Origin: COE1 sp965114465
GTDB taxonomy: Bacteria > Bacillota > Clostridia > Lachnospirales > Lachnospiraceae
Reading direction: 5' to 3'
DNA length: 14,811 nucleotides
Assembly (NCBI GenBank): GCA_965114465.1
Contig: CBCOYO010000086.1
Coordinates: forward strand, 1-14,811
Shown here: in pieces, positions 10,401 to 14,811 of the stretch
Numbering within the stretch: position 1 is the first letter of the stretch
Layout of the letters: the number at the start of each line of letters is the position of its first letter
Made by a program: the position numbers and the translations under genes
Notes under the pieces: model-generated
Database searches by the model: none
What the model saw: the letters and a program-made list of their open reading frames with translations, nothing else
What the model was told of the DNA's origin: nothing

Positions 10401-11450
10401 TACTTTATAACAATATTCTCCATAATATTGTCCAAATACGCCTTTCCCTTTCCAAATTACAATATCCTTTGCTGTTATTTCGCTAGTATCTATAATGGGG
10501 GCAATTTCTGATTCGGATTCTGTTTCTTCCGATTCTGATTCGATGTTTTCCGACTCGTCAGTTTCTGCCCAATCCGCTTCTGTCGAAACCTCTGTTTTCG
10601 TATCTGCATTTATTGTTCCTTCCGTTTCGGTTTCCTCGGGTTGAAAATCTGTATCCTTTGTTTCGTCGGTTTCTTTGGGTTGGAAATCAGTCGTTTTTGC
10701 TTCTTCCGTTTCAGTTTCCTCGGGTTGAAAATCTGTATCTTTTGTTTCGTCGGTTTCCTTGAGTTGGAAATCTGTGGTTTTTGTTTCTCCCGTTTCGATT
10801 TCCTCAAGTTGGAAATCAGTCGTTTTTGTTTCTCCTGTTTCGGTTTCTTTAGGTTGGAAATCTGTAATTTTTGCTTCTTCCGTTTCGGTTTCCTTAGCTT
10901 CTTCCGTTTCGGTTTCCTTGGATTGAAAATCTGTAGTTTTTGTTTCTTCCGTTTCGGTTTCCTCGAGTTGGAAATCAGTCGTTTTTGGTTCTCCCGTTTC
11001 GGTTTCCTTGGATTGGAAATCTGTAGTTTTTGTTTCTTCCGTTTCGATTTCTTTAAGTTGGAAATCTGTAGTTTTTGTTTCTCCCAGTTCGGTTTCCTTG
11101 AATTGGAGTTCTGTAGTTTTTGCTTGTTTCGTTTCTATTTCCTCTGATTGGAAATCTTTATTTTTCGTTTCTTCCGTTTCGGTTTCCTCAGGTTTGGAAT
11201 CTTTATTTTTCATTTCCTTCGTTTCGGTTTCCTTAGTTTGGAAATCTTTGTTTTTCATTTCTTTCGCTTCTATTTCCTTGGGTTGAAAATCTGTAGTTTT
11301 TACTTCTGCTTCTTTTGTTTTAGATGCAATAGAAATAGACGCCCTTACGCCATTTATCGGCATGGACGCCAAAAAACTTACTGTCAATAAACAGACAAGT
11401 ATTCTTTTTGCCAAACTTTTGTTTCTTAATTTCCTATTCTTTTTTCTCAT
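4464..11450 (-). CDS. Giant secreted, membrane-anchored Ig-like repeat surface protein
   Basis: 2328 residues. The N-terminus is a Sec signal peptide: a basic segment to R16, a hydrophobic core ILVCLLTVSFLASM, and likely cleavage after VRA (A37). Then come 15-residue acidic repeats (47-278), a Ser/Glu linker, and a roughly 200-residue region of no recognised family. A second Lys/Glu/Asp-rich tract spans about 511-600 and a Gln/Glu/Pro linker about 727-777. From about 1090 to 2270 there are nine beta-sandwich repeats about 100-120 residues apart, each ending in a strand like D-x-AGN (near 1195, 1464, 1571, 1697 as DRAEN, 1801 as DLADN, 1900, 2018, 2128, 2235) and often opening with DxxxP, typical of bacterial Ig-like domains. 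A 22-residue membrane helix (2280-2301) and a basic tail KRHR end the protein; there is no LPXTG motif. The start ATG has GAGG about 10 nt upstream. The likely role is a cell-surface stalk or adhesin; the ligand is unknown. Confidence 0.87.
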   Translation of the reverse strand: MRKKNRKLRNKSLAKRILVCLLTVSFLASMPINGVRASISIASKTKEAEVKTTDFQPKEIEAKEMKNKDFQTKETETKEMKNKDSKPEETETEETKNKDFQSEEIETKQAKTTELQFKETELGETKTTDFQLKEIETEETKTTDFQSKETETGEPKTTDFQLEETETEETKTTDFQSKETETEEAKETETEEAKITDFQPKETETGETKTTDFQLEEIETGETKTTDFQLKETDETKDTDFQPEETETEEAKTTDFQPKETDETKDTDFQPEETETEGTINADTKTEVSTEADWAETDESENIESESEETESESEIAPIIDTSEITAKDIVIWKGKGVFGQYYGEYCYKVSPKIYIKRGTDLGGTEEVNLFYSVYKVTEDGEVCLESDKAFCCGKGIKNSGTIRTGFSQAGDYCIVIVCTGSSGERVTIAEIKYTVPQQQQTLELEQSEIEMYYGDTLYLDTLFVNSETNTCTPFQSYPRNYEIVVEEGEEAVQAVVYNHSYVSDNEQESWEDNIDESPSIEEDESEEDKNEKDEDKSEESKDEKDESESKEGKSEKDESEEDEYKKDESEKEERKSEKNENESEEHKSEENEKNNPESSQMHQNSDMQRDYIKAIGINKPDGGEAVVSIRLKATPFCAASEAVKLKIKIYPIETSLQMVLPQQIKIFELLPIQIKLTANGKDITDELLIMGKENQLDKPLSCNETEETDNPTESNAKGRIHFYIQPIMKQEEQDKSTPMDQEEENKSLPIKPEEENKGLSTQQENVDSLLPPQQTEDSDLSVAQPPSAIVVNAADLTCEKDKNGINQYFLPVTNSNFPKLEADCNYTIRAVFTYQEDSSQNTFAPYSSSEITGELKLLAREAKLNLSVNRELPLDYRTYFGKSDLVKFIVDIYEKSSEADTAPKSLPYQEIAAEEKDKIIYHIANNNTKVINIIKDSTSSFSPENNAIPLQVTGVGSTKIEVSALGSKVYHADSEIIDIAVENSALYDEDFVIKLYSKSGTEQMTFEQAQNSSGFEKWLDYLKAHNGWINSTIEVSLSDSGAQYYDRIVTNKENMPRGKIVHLKTSQSKQEYSFWAEHTKRNASTKLKVGGTRKFTVGIDLEAPQLKTFDLDSNDFAPTRTETERYYAKDFVLTGSYEDKGSGVQKIEYTTDFQLPQQEQNWQEAKITSNGEEFAFRIILSDGVYRAIAVRAVDYAGNISSTKCLVNEKDKWYQIIVDSKAPEIAVAGFSEGVPYTGAAEKWIRNGVQYQISYTGKGCPFAGVYQMETAYEPIGEAIKKPKNKQFAWEAVPIDAENIGYYYIGIGQPANRNGYYYFRAISKSGVVSKQVQKERILLQQTLAAKKEPVETGAGSRKNEWYNKQSGVPVISFQYPDYDSGVITGEYQAPITIHYNLSIKDESGGITILAHDTQAAIGVRSSNDYQNGQFQVKSDDLSAKSIYFQDSVTAGEIKDGLYTLEYWISDMAGNQSQKETKLYKIDCHEPTDLSVKIADWNMAVESAENICYQHIFQNAVEGSADAAYGISGKGFLQIRRAKNIGDWNKREGFEEGSHFRIESGNRCFLYIIAEDAAGNTTEGWTQGVVVDSQAPAGDGTAELILEPEGANKNGFYNKDISVKIQVKDSPDAQNCAGLKKVESIVGAKGKGKVAQKELFSFAKEQPTEAELIEASGFAVVEQIDAATYESNEAYIQVTALDRAENSTVTTKKLKIDVTKPEIAISFDKNNKEERNTSYFRTDRTAQIAIKELNFDPKEVDVRITKDGEEFTIPLSEWRNEGIDHYATVVFQEDGVYTMSITCKDLADNAADEVKAESFTIDKTPPKTAIVFNETKSKLGKEGYFNTKVTAKITITEQNFSADGLHLKADGYSGMGAWTHNGDQHTIQVYFEKEGQHQIGVEYTDLAGNRAESTMSSAFIIDTQLPVIKIAGVVDGSANAGDILPIISVQDANLAAESTVIAVTTGTGKSVTVAKEVTADTLKISNHQNQEEAIHNNCTEFTYQLTDISEKEDDVYYLTVTSFDLAGNQQTQTLRFSLNRRGSTYDMSRLSNVMDKYYNTYNELADMEIIEMNVDKIEDFHMYLSRNGQMITDKVVFTKEESGSEQLGYTYKYKIGKENFQKEGFYRIGFYSKDKAGNEVNNSLELNGEDIQFVIDDTPPRVVIEGIETGKVYGGASQAFHVMVTDNFRLKEAEFILVNKEGKQLEKWDYCALVKEQGEVATFTIPEQESELSLLFYASDAAGNELRGTKNSEIAPTNFMVTTSKWAQVGKQPVTIFFEEEMLITPSLVTVLIVIPVLIAVIGIGTVVAWKRHRNKEDILDNQNTNDKDDLHTIL
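9650..9920 (-). repeat. Second acidic low-complexity tract within the surface-protein gene
   Basis: Short irregular DNA repeats (TTCTTCACTTTCG-like on the plus strand) encode about 90 residues made almost entirely of Glu, Asp, Lys, Ser and Asn, in units resembling DESEEDKNEK (residues about 511-600). It probably forms an extended charged linker between the N-terminal region and the Ig-like part. The high-charge composition makes it prone to in-frame length change. Confidence 0.7.
10617..11312 (-). repeat. 45-bp tandem coding repeats (15-residue acidic units)
   Basis: About sixteen head-to-tail units cover residues 47-278 of the surface protein, with consensus close to ETETEETKTTDFQxK. Most units are exactly 15 residues. 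Two are 13 residues (ETDETKDTDFQPE, at 232-244 and 260-272), one is a truncated 8-residue unit (ETETEEAK, 179-186), and the last is partial. All length variants keep the reading frame. The repeats are coding, have no unique spacers and are not a CRISPR array. The first units (KNKDFQ, KNKDSK variants) are more diverged than those in the middle, suggesting recent expansion of the central part. Confidence 0.9.
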
Positions 11451-11583
11451 TATACTATTTACCTCATATGTTTTATATTTAAGAGCCTTTTATATACAAC
11501 TCATAGTAAAAACTAATCTAAATGTGTATATAAACGGTTCTCAAACCTGTGTATTTATTTGTTACGTACACAAGCCTTTTGTT

Positions 11584-11612
11584 AGCATATACGAAAAAGC
11601 ATAGGACATCAA
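11584..11612 (-). promoter_or_regulatory. Candidate promoter for the surface-protein gene
   Basis: In the 230-bp gap between the regulator and the surface-protein gene, the minus strand has TTGATG (11607-11612), a 17-bp spacer and TATGCT (11584-11589), each matching 4 of 6 consensus bases. It would give a leader of about 130 nt. The gap also has an imperfect inverted repeat, TGTGTA with TACACA, around 11548-11574. No clear terminator follows the regulator stop codon, so read-through from the regulator is also possible. Confidence 0.35.
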
Positions 11613-11680
11613 TAGGAATTTAGTACCAATGATATTTAACGATTACAGTTTAACCCTCAAAATCTATATAAATAGCTTTT

Positions 11681-12415
11681 TTAAATTTCGACCTTATTTT
11701 CCCAAAAATAACCAATTCCATAAACAGTTTTAATATAATCTGCTGCCTTTAATTTTTCACGCAGCAAGCGCACCATAGCATCAAGCACAAATTCATCCAA
11801 TTCTTGGTGTGTTTCCAATTTCATGTGGGACAACAACGCATTCCGCCTTAATACAACGCCTTTATTCTCCACCAAGATACGCAGAAGCGCCTGTTCGACT
11901 TCGCTAAGATCTACCGGCTCTCCCATTCGGCTGAATTTCATATTATCAAAATCAAACACATATCCATTTATCAAAATAGTACGTTCGTTGCTGTCATCTC
12001 CAAATGCAGTTCCTATTGCCTCCAAACGTCTACTCTGCTCAAGATGTGACTCCAGCCGCTTTTTGCGAATCTGTGTTCCCACACGCGCTTTTAACGCCGC
12101 AATATTAAAGGGCTTCATCAAACAATCGTCAGCACCCATACGCATTATTATATCAATACTTTGTTGGTCATCATTTGGTGCTAACACCACTACGCTCATC
12201 TGCGAATTTTTTTTAAGATCCTGTAAAAATGCCACACCGTTTTCTCCATGGACTATCGCCTCCATGATAATTACATGAAATTGTTCACGCTGCAACAAAT
12301 CTCTTGCCACGCCGATTGTACTGCAGCTTGTTACAAGTGTTTCCCTATCCATAAATGCCATGCACAGCCTTTCTGACAGAGCCAAATTATCTTCTATAAT
12401 TAAAATTTTGTTCAT
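11681..12415 (-). CDS. Orphan OmpR/PhoB-family response regulator with degenerate receiver
   Basis: 244 residues: an N-terminal receiver (about 1-115) and a C-terminal winged-helix DNA-binding domain (about 150-240, with DLSEVEQALLRILVENKG and the terminal hairpin KTVYGIGYFW). The acidic pocket pair (E8, D9) and the conserved Lys in MKPF (K101) are present. The phospho-acceptor Asp position is Glu (E52 in IIMEAIVHGENG), the switch Thr is Ala (A79 in VLAPNDD), the usual Pro after the phosphorylation site is absent, and the switch Tyr/Phe is Cys (C98 in GADDCLMKP). It therefore probably acts without phosphorylation. No histidine kinase gene is in the window. ATG 12415 has GGAGG about 6 nt upstream; a longer reading to 12463 lacks such a site. 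It lies upstream of the giant surface-protein gene on the same strand and may control it (inference). Confidence 0.88.
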   Translation of the reverse strand: MNKILIIEDNLALSERLCMAFMDRETLVTSCSTIGVARDLLQREQFHVIIMEAIVHGENGVAFLQDLKKNSQMSVVVLAPNDDQQSIDIIMRMGADDCLMKPFNIAALKARVGTQIRKKRLESHLEQSRRLEAIGTAFGDDSNERTILINGYVFDFDNMKFSRMGEPVDLSEVEQALLRILVENKGVVLRRNALLSHMKLETHQELDEFVLDAMVRLLREKLKAADYIKTVYGIGYFWENKVEI

Positions 12416-12478
12416 TGCCGTCCTCCATTTCTGCCATAAAGGATTCCTGCTTATATAGCACAAAAATCCCCTCTTTAT

Positions 12479-12507
12479 ATGCTATGCTTTTTACAGATTT
12501 TTGTCAA
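12479..12507 (-). promoter_or_regulatory. Promoter for the orphan regulator
   Basis: The minus strand has a consensus -35 TTGACA (12502-12507), a 17-bp spacer and a -10 TAGCAT (12479-12484). The start codon is at 12415, giving a leader of about 57 nt. A -35 with 6 of 6 matches makes this the best minus-strand promoter seen in the window. Confidence 0.6.
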
Positions 12508-12537
12508 TATTTAGTGAATTTCTCTACAAAATTCACC

Positions 12538-12713
12538 ATTACTACGGTTACAAATCACACCAATGCCAGATTTTGCAACAATTTACGAACATTCGGTGTG
12601 ATTTGCAACAATTGATGCACACAAAATGCTAAAGTAAAAAAGCAAAAGCTTTTAGCATTTTGGCGCATGATTCCCACTACTTTGGCGTGGGTGTGAAAAG
12701 TAACCGTAGTAAT
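12538..12713. mobile_element. 176-bp MITE-like element with 24-bp terminal inverted repeats
   Basis: The terminal repeats at 12538-12561 and 12690-12713 are inverted copies with 3 mismatches in 24; the outer 14 bases (ATTACTACGGTTAC) match perfectly. Three hairpins lie inside: CAAATCACACC (12551-12561) with 12595-12605, AAAATGCTAAA (12623-12633) with 12651-12661, and CCCAC/GTGGG (12673-12691). A direct repeat, GATTTTGCAACAATT-like, occurs at about 12569 and 12600. There is no coding capacity and no obvious target duplication. It sits between two divergent promoters (12479-12507 and 12743-12772), separating the regulator from the alpha/beta hydrolase. The parent transposon family was not identified. 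Confidence 0.65.
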
Positions 12714-12742
12714 AACAGGTAAAAATCCATACAAATATTAAC

Positions 12743-12772
12743 TTGCTTTGAACACTTGAAATGTTGTATAAT
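12743..12772 (+). promoter_or_regulatory. Promoter for the alpha/beta hydrolase gene
   Basis: TTGCTT (12743-12748), an 18-bp spacer and a perfect TATAAT (12767-12772). Transcription would start near 12779, leaving a leader of about 118 nt before the TTG start at 12897. I see no strong secondary structure or known riboswitch in that leader. Confidence 0.55.
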
Positions 12773-12896
12773 AATTTAAAATCTAATGAAAAACATAGTC
12801 TTTTTAAGCGGCACTCTCAAAGAAAAATCCTGTGCACTATTGAAAAGTTATTTATTAACAGTTTCTTACCATCAAAATAATTAGGAGCGATTAAAA

Positions 12897-13994
12897 TTGA
12901 AAAAGAAAAAATTGAAAAAAACAAAATCAAAAAAGAAAAAGATTTTTCTTATTACATTACTGATTGTAATAATATTGCTGCTTGCAGGGGATTGGTCACT
13001 ATCTGTAATGATATACAAAGGAAATTTCAACAAGCGTTTTGAAAGTTATCAACCATTTATGTTTTATAATGATGACTTTGACGACTTACAGCGTACAAAA
13101 TATGAATTTCCTTCGGATAAAGGACAAAAGCTAACAGGATATCTGTACAGTTCAGGAGAAAAGCAGCACGGCATAATTGTAATGGCACACGGACTTGGCG
13201 GAGGCGGACATAACTCCTATATGGACTGCGCAAACTATTTTGCACATCATGGCTATTATGTATTCGCCTATGACGCTACGGGAAATGATGAAAGTGAGGG
13301 CGAAGGCATCGGCGGTATCCCACAAGGAGTGATAGATCTTGACTACGCAATATCATTTGTGGAAAACAGCGGAAATTTCCCCACATTGCCAATAGCCCTG
13401 TTTGGGCATAGCTGGGGCGGCTACAGCGTATGCAGCGTTCTTACATATCACCCCGAAATCAAATCCGTTGTTGCATGTTCAGGTTTTAACGCCTCATCCG
13501 ATATATTTGAATCAGAAGGAAAAAAGCTGGCAGGAAATGGCATTTATATTATGATGCCATTTGTGAAACTTTATGAGCAAATAAAATATGGCAATTATGC
13601 TTCAAATACTGCTATGGACGGTTTTTCAACATCAAAAGCGTCTGTGTTAATCGTGCATAGTGTTGATGACAATGTTGTTCCAATCAAATATGGTTACGAT
13701 ATTTATTATGAGAAATATAAGAATGATCCGCGGTTTCACTTTATTTGCCTTGAGGATAAAGGGCATAATTATGTCTATCACGATATGACCTATATCAATC
13801 AATTTAATGCTGCATATGATAAATGGCTTGAAACGCTGGATTATGACTACAACAATGCCAATCACAAAGAGCAGTTTGCCGCCGATAAAGCCAATTATAT
13901 CAATCATCACCTCGACCGAGATAAATGGTGTAATATGCTAGATGCGGAACTGTTTGAGCATTTTGTAAATTTTTATGATGCATCATTAAAATAA
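12897..13994 (+). CDS. Membrane-anchored alpha/beta hydrolase (Hydrolase_4/S33-like)
   Basis: 365-residue serine hydrolase. Residues 1-15 include 11 Lys, followed by a hydrophobic helix (about 16-33, IFLITLLIVIILLLAGDW), so it is anchored with the catalytic domain probably outside the membrane. The oxyanion strand is IIVMAHGLGGGG (93-104), the nucleophile elbow is GHSWGG (S172), the acid is D257 or D258 in VHSVDDNVVP, and the His is H290 in DKGHNYVYHD. The triad looks complete, as in the Hydrolase_4/serine aminopeptidase-like and lysophospholipase-like group. It starts at TTG 12897, supported by AGGAG 9 nt upstream. It is monocistronic on the plus strand, with its own promoter, and convergent with spmB. 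The substrate cannot be deduced. Confidence 0.87.
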   Translation: MKKKKLKKTKSKKKKIFLITLLIVIILLLAGDWSLSVMIYKGNFNKRFESYQPFMFYNDDFDDLQRTKYEFPSDKGQKLTGYLYSSGEKQHGIIVMAHGLGGGGHNSYMDCANYFAHHGYYVFAYDATGNDESEGEGIGGIPQGVIDLDYAISFVENSGNFPTLPIALFGHSWGGYSVCSVLTYHPEIKSVVACSGFNASSDIFESEGKKLAGNGIYIMMPFVKLYEQIKYGNYASNTAMDGFSTSKASVLIVHSVDDNVVPIKYGYDIYYEKYKNDPRFHFICLEDKGHNYVYHDMTYINQFNAAYDKWLETLDYDYNNANHKEQFAADKANYINHHLDRDKWCNMLDAELFEHFVNFYDASLK

Positions 13995-14006
13995 TAATGA
14001 TAAACA

Positions 14007-14108
14007 TATACTGCAAACCGCCAGAATTTACAGTGATGCCGTCAGGAAAGTACATGACTGGCGGTTCGCAGTCTGGTTGTACTGTAAATTTAATCGGTGT
14101 GCAGTATA
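14007..14108. repeat. Interlocked inverted repeats between convergent genes
   Basis: Three exact arm pairs lie in 102 nt: outer TATACTGC (14007-14014) with GCAGTATA (14101-14108); A, AACCGCCAG (14016-14024) with CTGGCGGTT (14058-14066); and B, AATTTACAGT (14025-14034) with ACTGTAAATT (14081-14090). Their order A-B-A'-B' means A and B cross, giving pseudoknot topology or two alternative folds. Pair A extends to 14010-14024 with 14058-14072 with one mismatch, which competes with the outer stem. Flanking AATAAT-type sequences extend the outer pairing. It lies between the stop codons of the hydrolase and spmB. It may be a small mobile repeat, a bidirectional terminator or a structured RNA; the palindromes also produce spurious open frames on both strands. 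Confidence 0.7.
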
Positions 14109-14138
14109 AATTATTATATTTCTCCCAGCTTCTACACA

Positions 14139-14663
14139 TTACGCCAAAAATGCCGCAATTACCACGCTCGCCACAAGCCCTGCCAGTGTAGAGAGCAGAG
14201 CGCCGGAAAGTGTCCATTTCGTTTTTGTTACGCGTGCCGCCATAAAATAGACTGACATGGTATAAAAAACAGTTTCTGTGCTTGCAAGTGCAATGGAAGT
14301 TGCAAGCCCAGCAAACGAATCTGTACCATATGCCTTATAAATATCCAACGCAAGCCCTGTCGCTGCCGACGCCGAAAACAATTTTACCACAAAAAGAGAG
14401 ATTAATTCATTGGGAAAGCCCTGCGCAATGCCGCCGATAAGCTTTCCTATAAATCTGCATAATAAATCCAAAAAGCCGGAAGCGCGCAGCACACCGACCG
14501 ATATCATCAGTCCAATCAATGTTGGCACAATTCCTACGACTGTTTTCAGCCCATCTTTCGCACCTTTCGTAAAGCTTGCGTATATATCTTTTTTCTGAGA
14601 AAGACCCATTGCCACAATATAAAAAATCAGCGCTGGGATAAACATATTTGATATCCGTTCCAT
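14139..14663 (-). CDS. spmB: Spore maturation protein B homologue
   Basis: 174-residue integral membrane protein of the SpmB/nucleoside-recognition (Gate) family. In Bacillus, SpmA and SpmB affect spore core dehydration and heat resistance. Matching features are the start MERISNMFIPALIFYIV, then TFxKGAKDG-like (SFTKGAKDGLKTVVGIVPTL), GVLRASGFLD, the conserved SASAATGLALDIYKAYGTDSF-region and STETVFYTMSVYFMA. Four or so hydrophobic segments fill the length, which is normal for the family. Family alignment favours ATG 14663, with GGGG 7 nt upstream. An in-frame ATG at 14690 with AGGAA 10 nt upstream is the alternative. spmA normally sits directly upstream; here a palindromic repeat occupies that position, and anything beyond is outside the window. 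Confidence 0.88.
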   Translation of the reverse strand: MERISNMFIPALIFYIVAMGLSQKKDIYASFTKGAKDGLKTVVGIVPTLIGLMISVGVLRASGFLDLLCRFIGKLIGGIAQGFPNELISLFVVKLFSASAATGLALDIYKAYGTDSFAGLATSIALASTETVFYTMSVYFMAARVTKTKWTLSGALLSTLAGLVASVVIAAFLA

Positions 14664-14715
14664 AAAAATGCCCCATTTTACCACTGTCATTTATATATAT
14701 TCCTGTACATTTTTG

Positions 14716-14745
14716 ATTATACTCACGACCGTTAAGATTTTCCAA
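14716..14745 (-). promoter_or_regulatory. Promoter-like site formed by the repeat end, upstream of spmB
   Basis: The minus strand has TTGGAA (14740-14745), an 18-bp spacer and TATAAT (14716-14721). The -35-like hexamer and spacer lie inside the palindromic repeat, and the -10 straddles its end. Transcription would start around 14709, just before the candidate spmB start codons. Confidence 0.4.
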
Positions 14746-14811
14746 TTTCTGCACAGCACATATTGCCCGCTTATGCAATATGGACTGTGCAGAAATTGGA
14801 AAATCTTAACG
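14718..14811. repeat. Long palindromic intergenic repeat, copy 2 (right end cut by window)
   Basis: A perfect 27-bp inverted repeat (CGTTAAGATTTTCC... with its exact complement at the window end) surrounds an inner stem CATATTGC/GCAATATG with a CCGCTTAT-type loop. It begins with the same TATACTCACGA boundary as copy 1 at 2281. The expected right terminus (ending in TTAGTATA in copy 1) lies past the window edge. Its arms are much better preserved than those of copy 1. It lies about 27-55 bp upstream of the possible spmB starts. Confidence 0.8.

Noticed and set aside
10641..11147. 168-codon plus-strand open frame rich in Phe, Cys and Gly
   Set aside because: It is the antisense shadow of the 45-bp coding repeats; repetition without stops in one frame creates an open antisense frame. 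No ribosome binding site, and the composition is implausible.
10617..11312. Tandem repeats considered as a CRISPR array
   Set aside because: Units are contiguous, with no unique spacers, are degenerate at third codon positions, and translate in frame within a large protein.
13900..14217. Open frames on both strands across the hydrolase-spmB gap (also 13997-14191 on the plus strand)
   Set aside because: They read through the interlocked inverted repeats and overlap the ends of two well-supported genes; no ribosome binding sites and no recognisable family.
14407..14778. 123-codon minus-strand frame overlapping spmB
   Set aside because: Its N-terminal part is translated palindromic repeat and the rest is spmB in another frame.

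Overview
The window looks like chromosome from a low-GC, endospore-lineage Clostridia, probably a gut Lachnospiraceae-type organism. The grounds are an AT-rich sequence with strong GGAGG/GGGGG-type ribosome binding sites, a SpmB spore-maturation homologue, a single-membrane style surface protein with a Sec signal and C-terminal membrane anchor, and a MoxR/VWA pair of a type common in Clostridia. This placement is inference; no rRNA, tRNA, phage, plasmid or CRISPR feature was seen.

Layout. Nearly everything is on the minus strand. At the left edge is a two-gene unit: a VWA/DUF2201-type protein (817-2253) followed by a MoxR-like AAA+ ATPase (1-776, cut by the window edge). Upstream of it lie two adjacent long palindromic repeats (2281-2384 and 2420-2520). 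Next comes a tight pair, an SGNH/GDSL hydrolase (3170-4342) followed by an FMN-dependent NADH-azoreductase-like flavoprotein (2531-3121). Then comes a 2328-residue secreted, membrane-anchored surface protein (4464-11450). It has an N-terminal tract of degenerate 15-residue acidic repeats, further acidic linkers and about nine Ig-like repeats. Immediately upstream of it is an orphan OmpR-type regulator (11681-12415) whose receiver lacks the phospho-acceptor Asp. The 12416-12896 gap holds a promoter for that regulator, a 176-bp MITE-like element with near-perfect terminal inverted repeats, and a promoter for the only clear plus-strand gene, a membrane-anchored alpha/beta hydrolase (12897-13994, TTG start). 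Between that gene and the convergent spmB (14139-14663) is a 102-nt sequence whose inverted repeats interlock. The window ends inside a second copy of the palindrome found at 2281-2384.

How the genes work together. The AAA+ and VWA proteins very probably act as one machine. The hydrolase and flavoprotein are probably co-transcribed. The regulator may control the giant surface protein next to it, but this rests on adjacency only. I see no complete new multi-gene system. The most unusual items are the degenerate receiver, the interlocked inverted repeats at 14007-14108, the duplicated palindrome that places promoter-like ends just upstream of two start codons, and the MITE-like element at 12538-12713.
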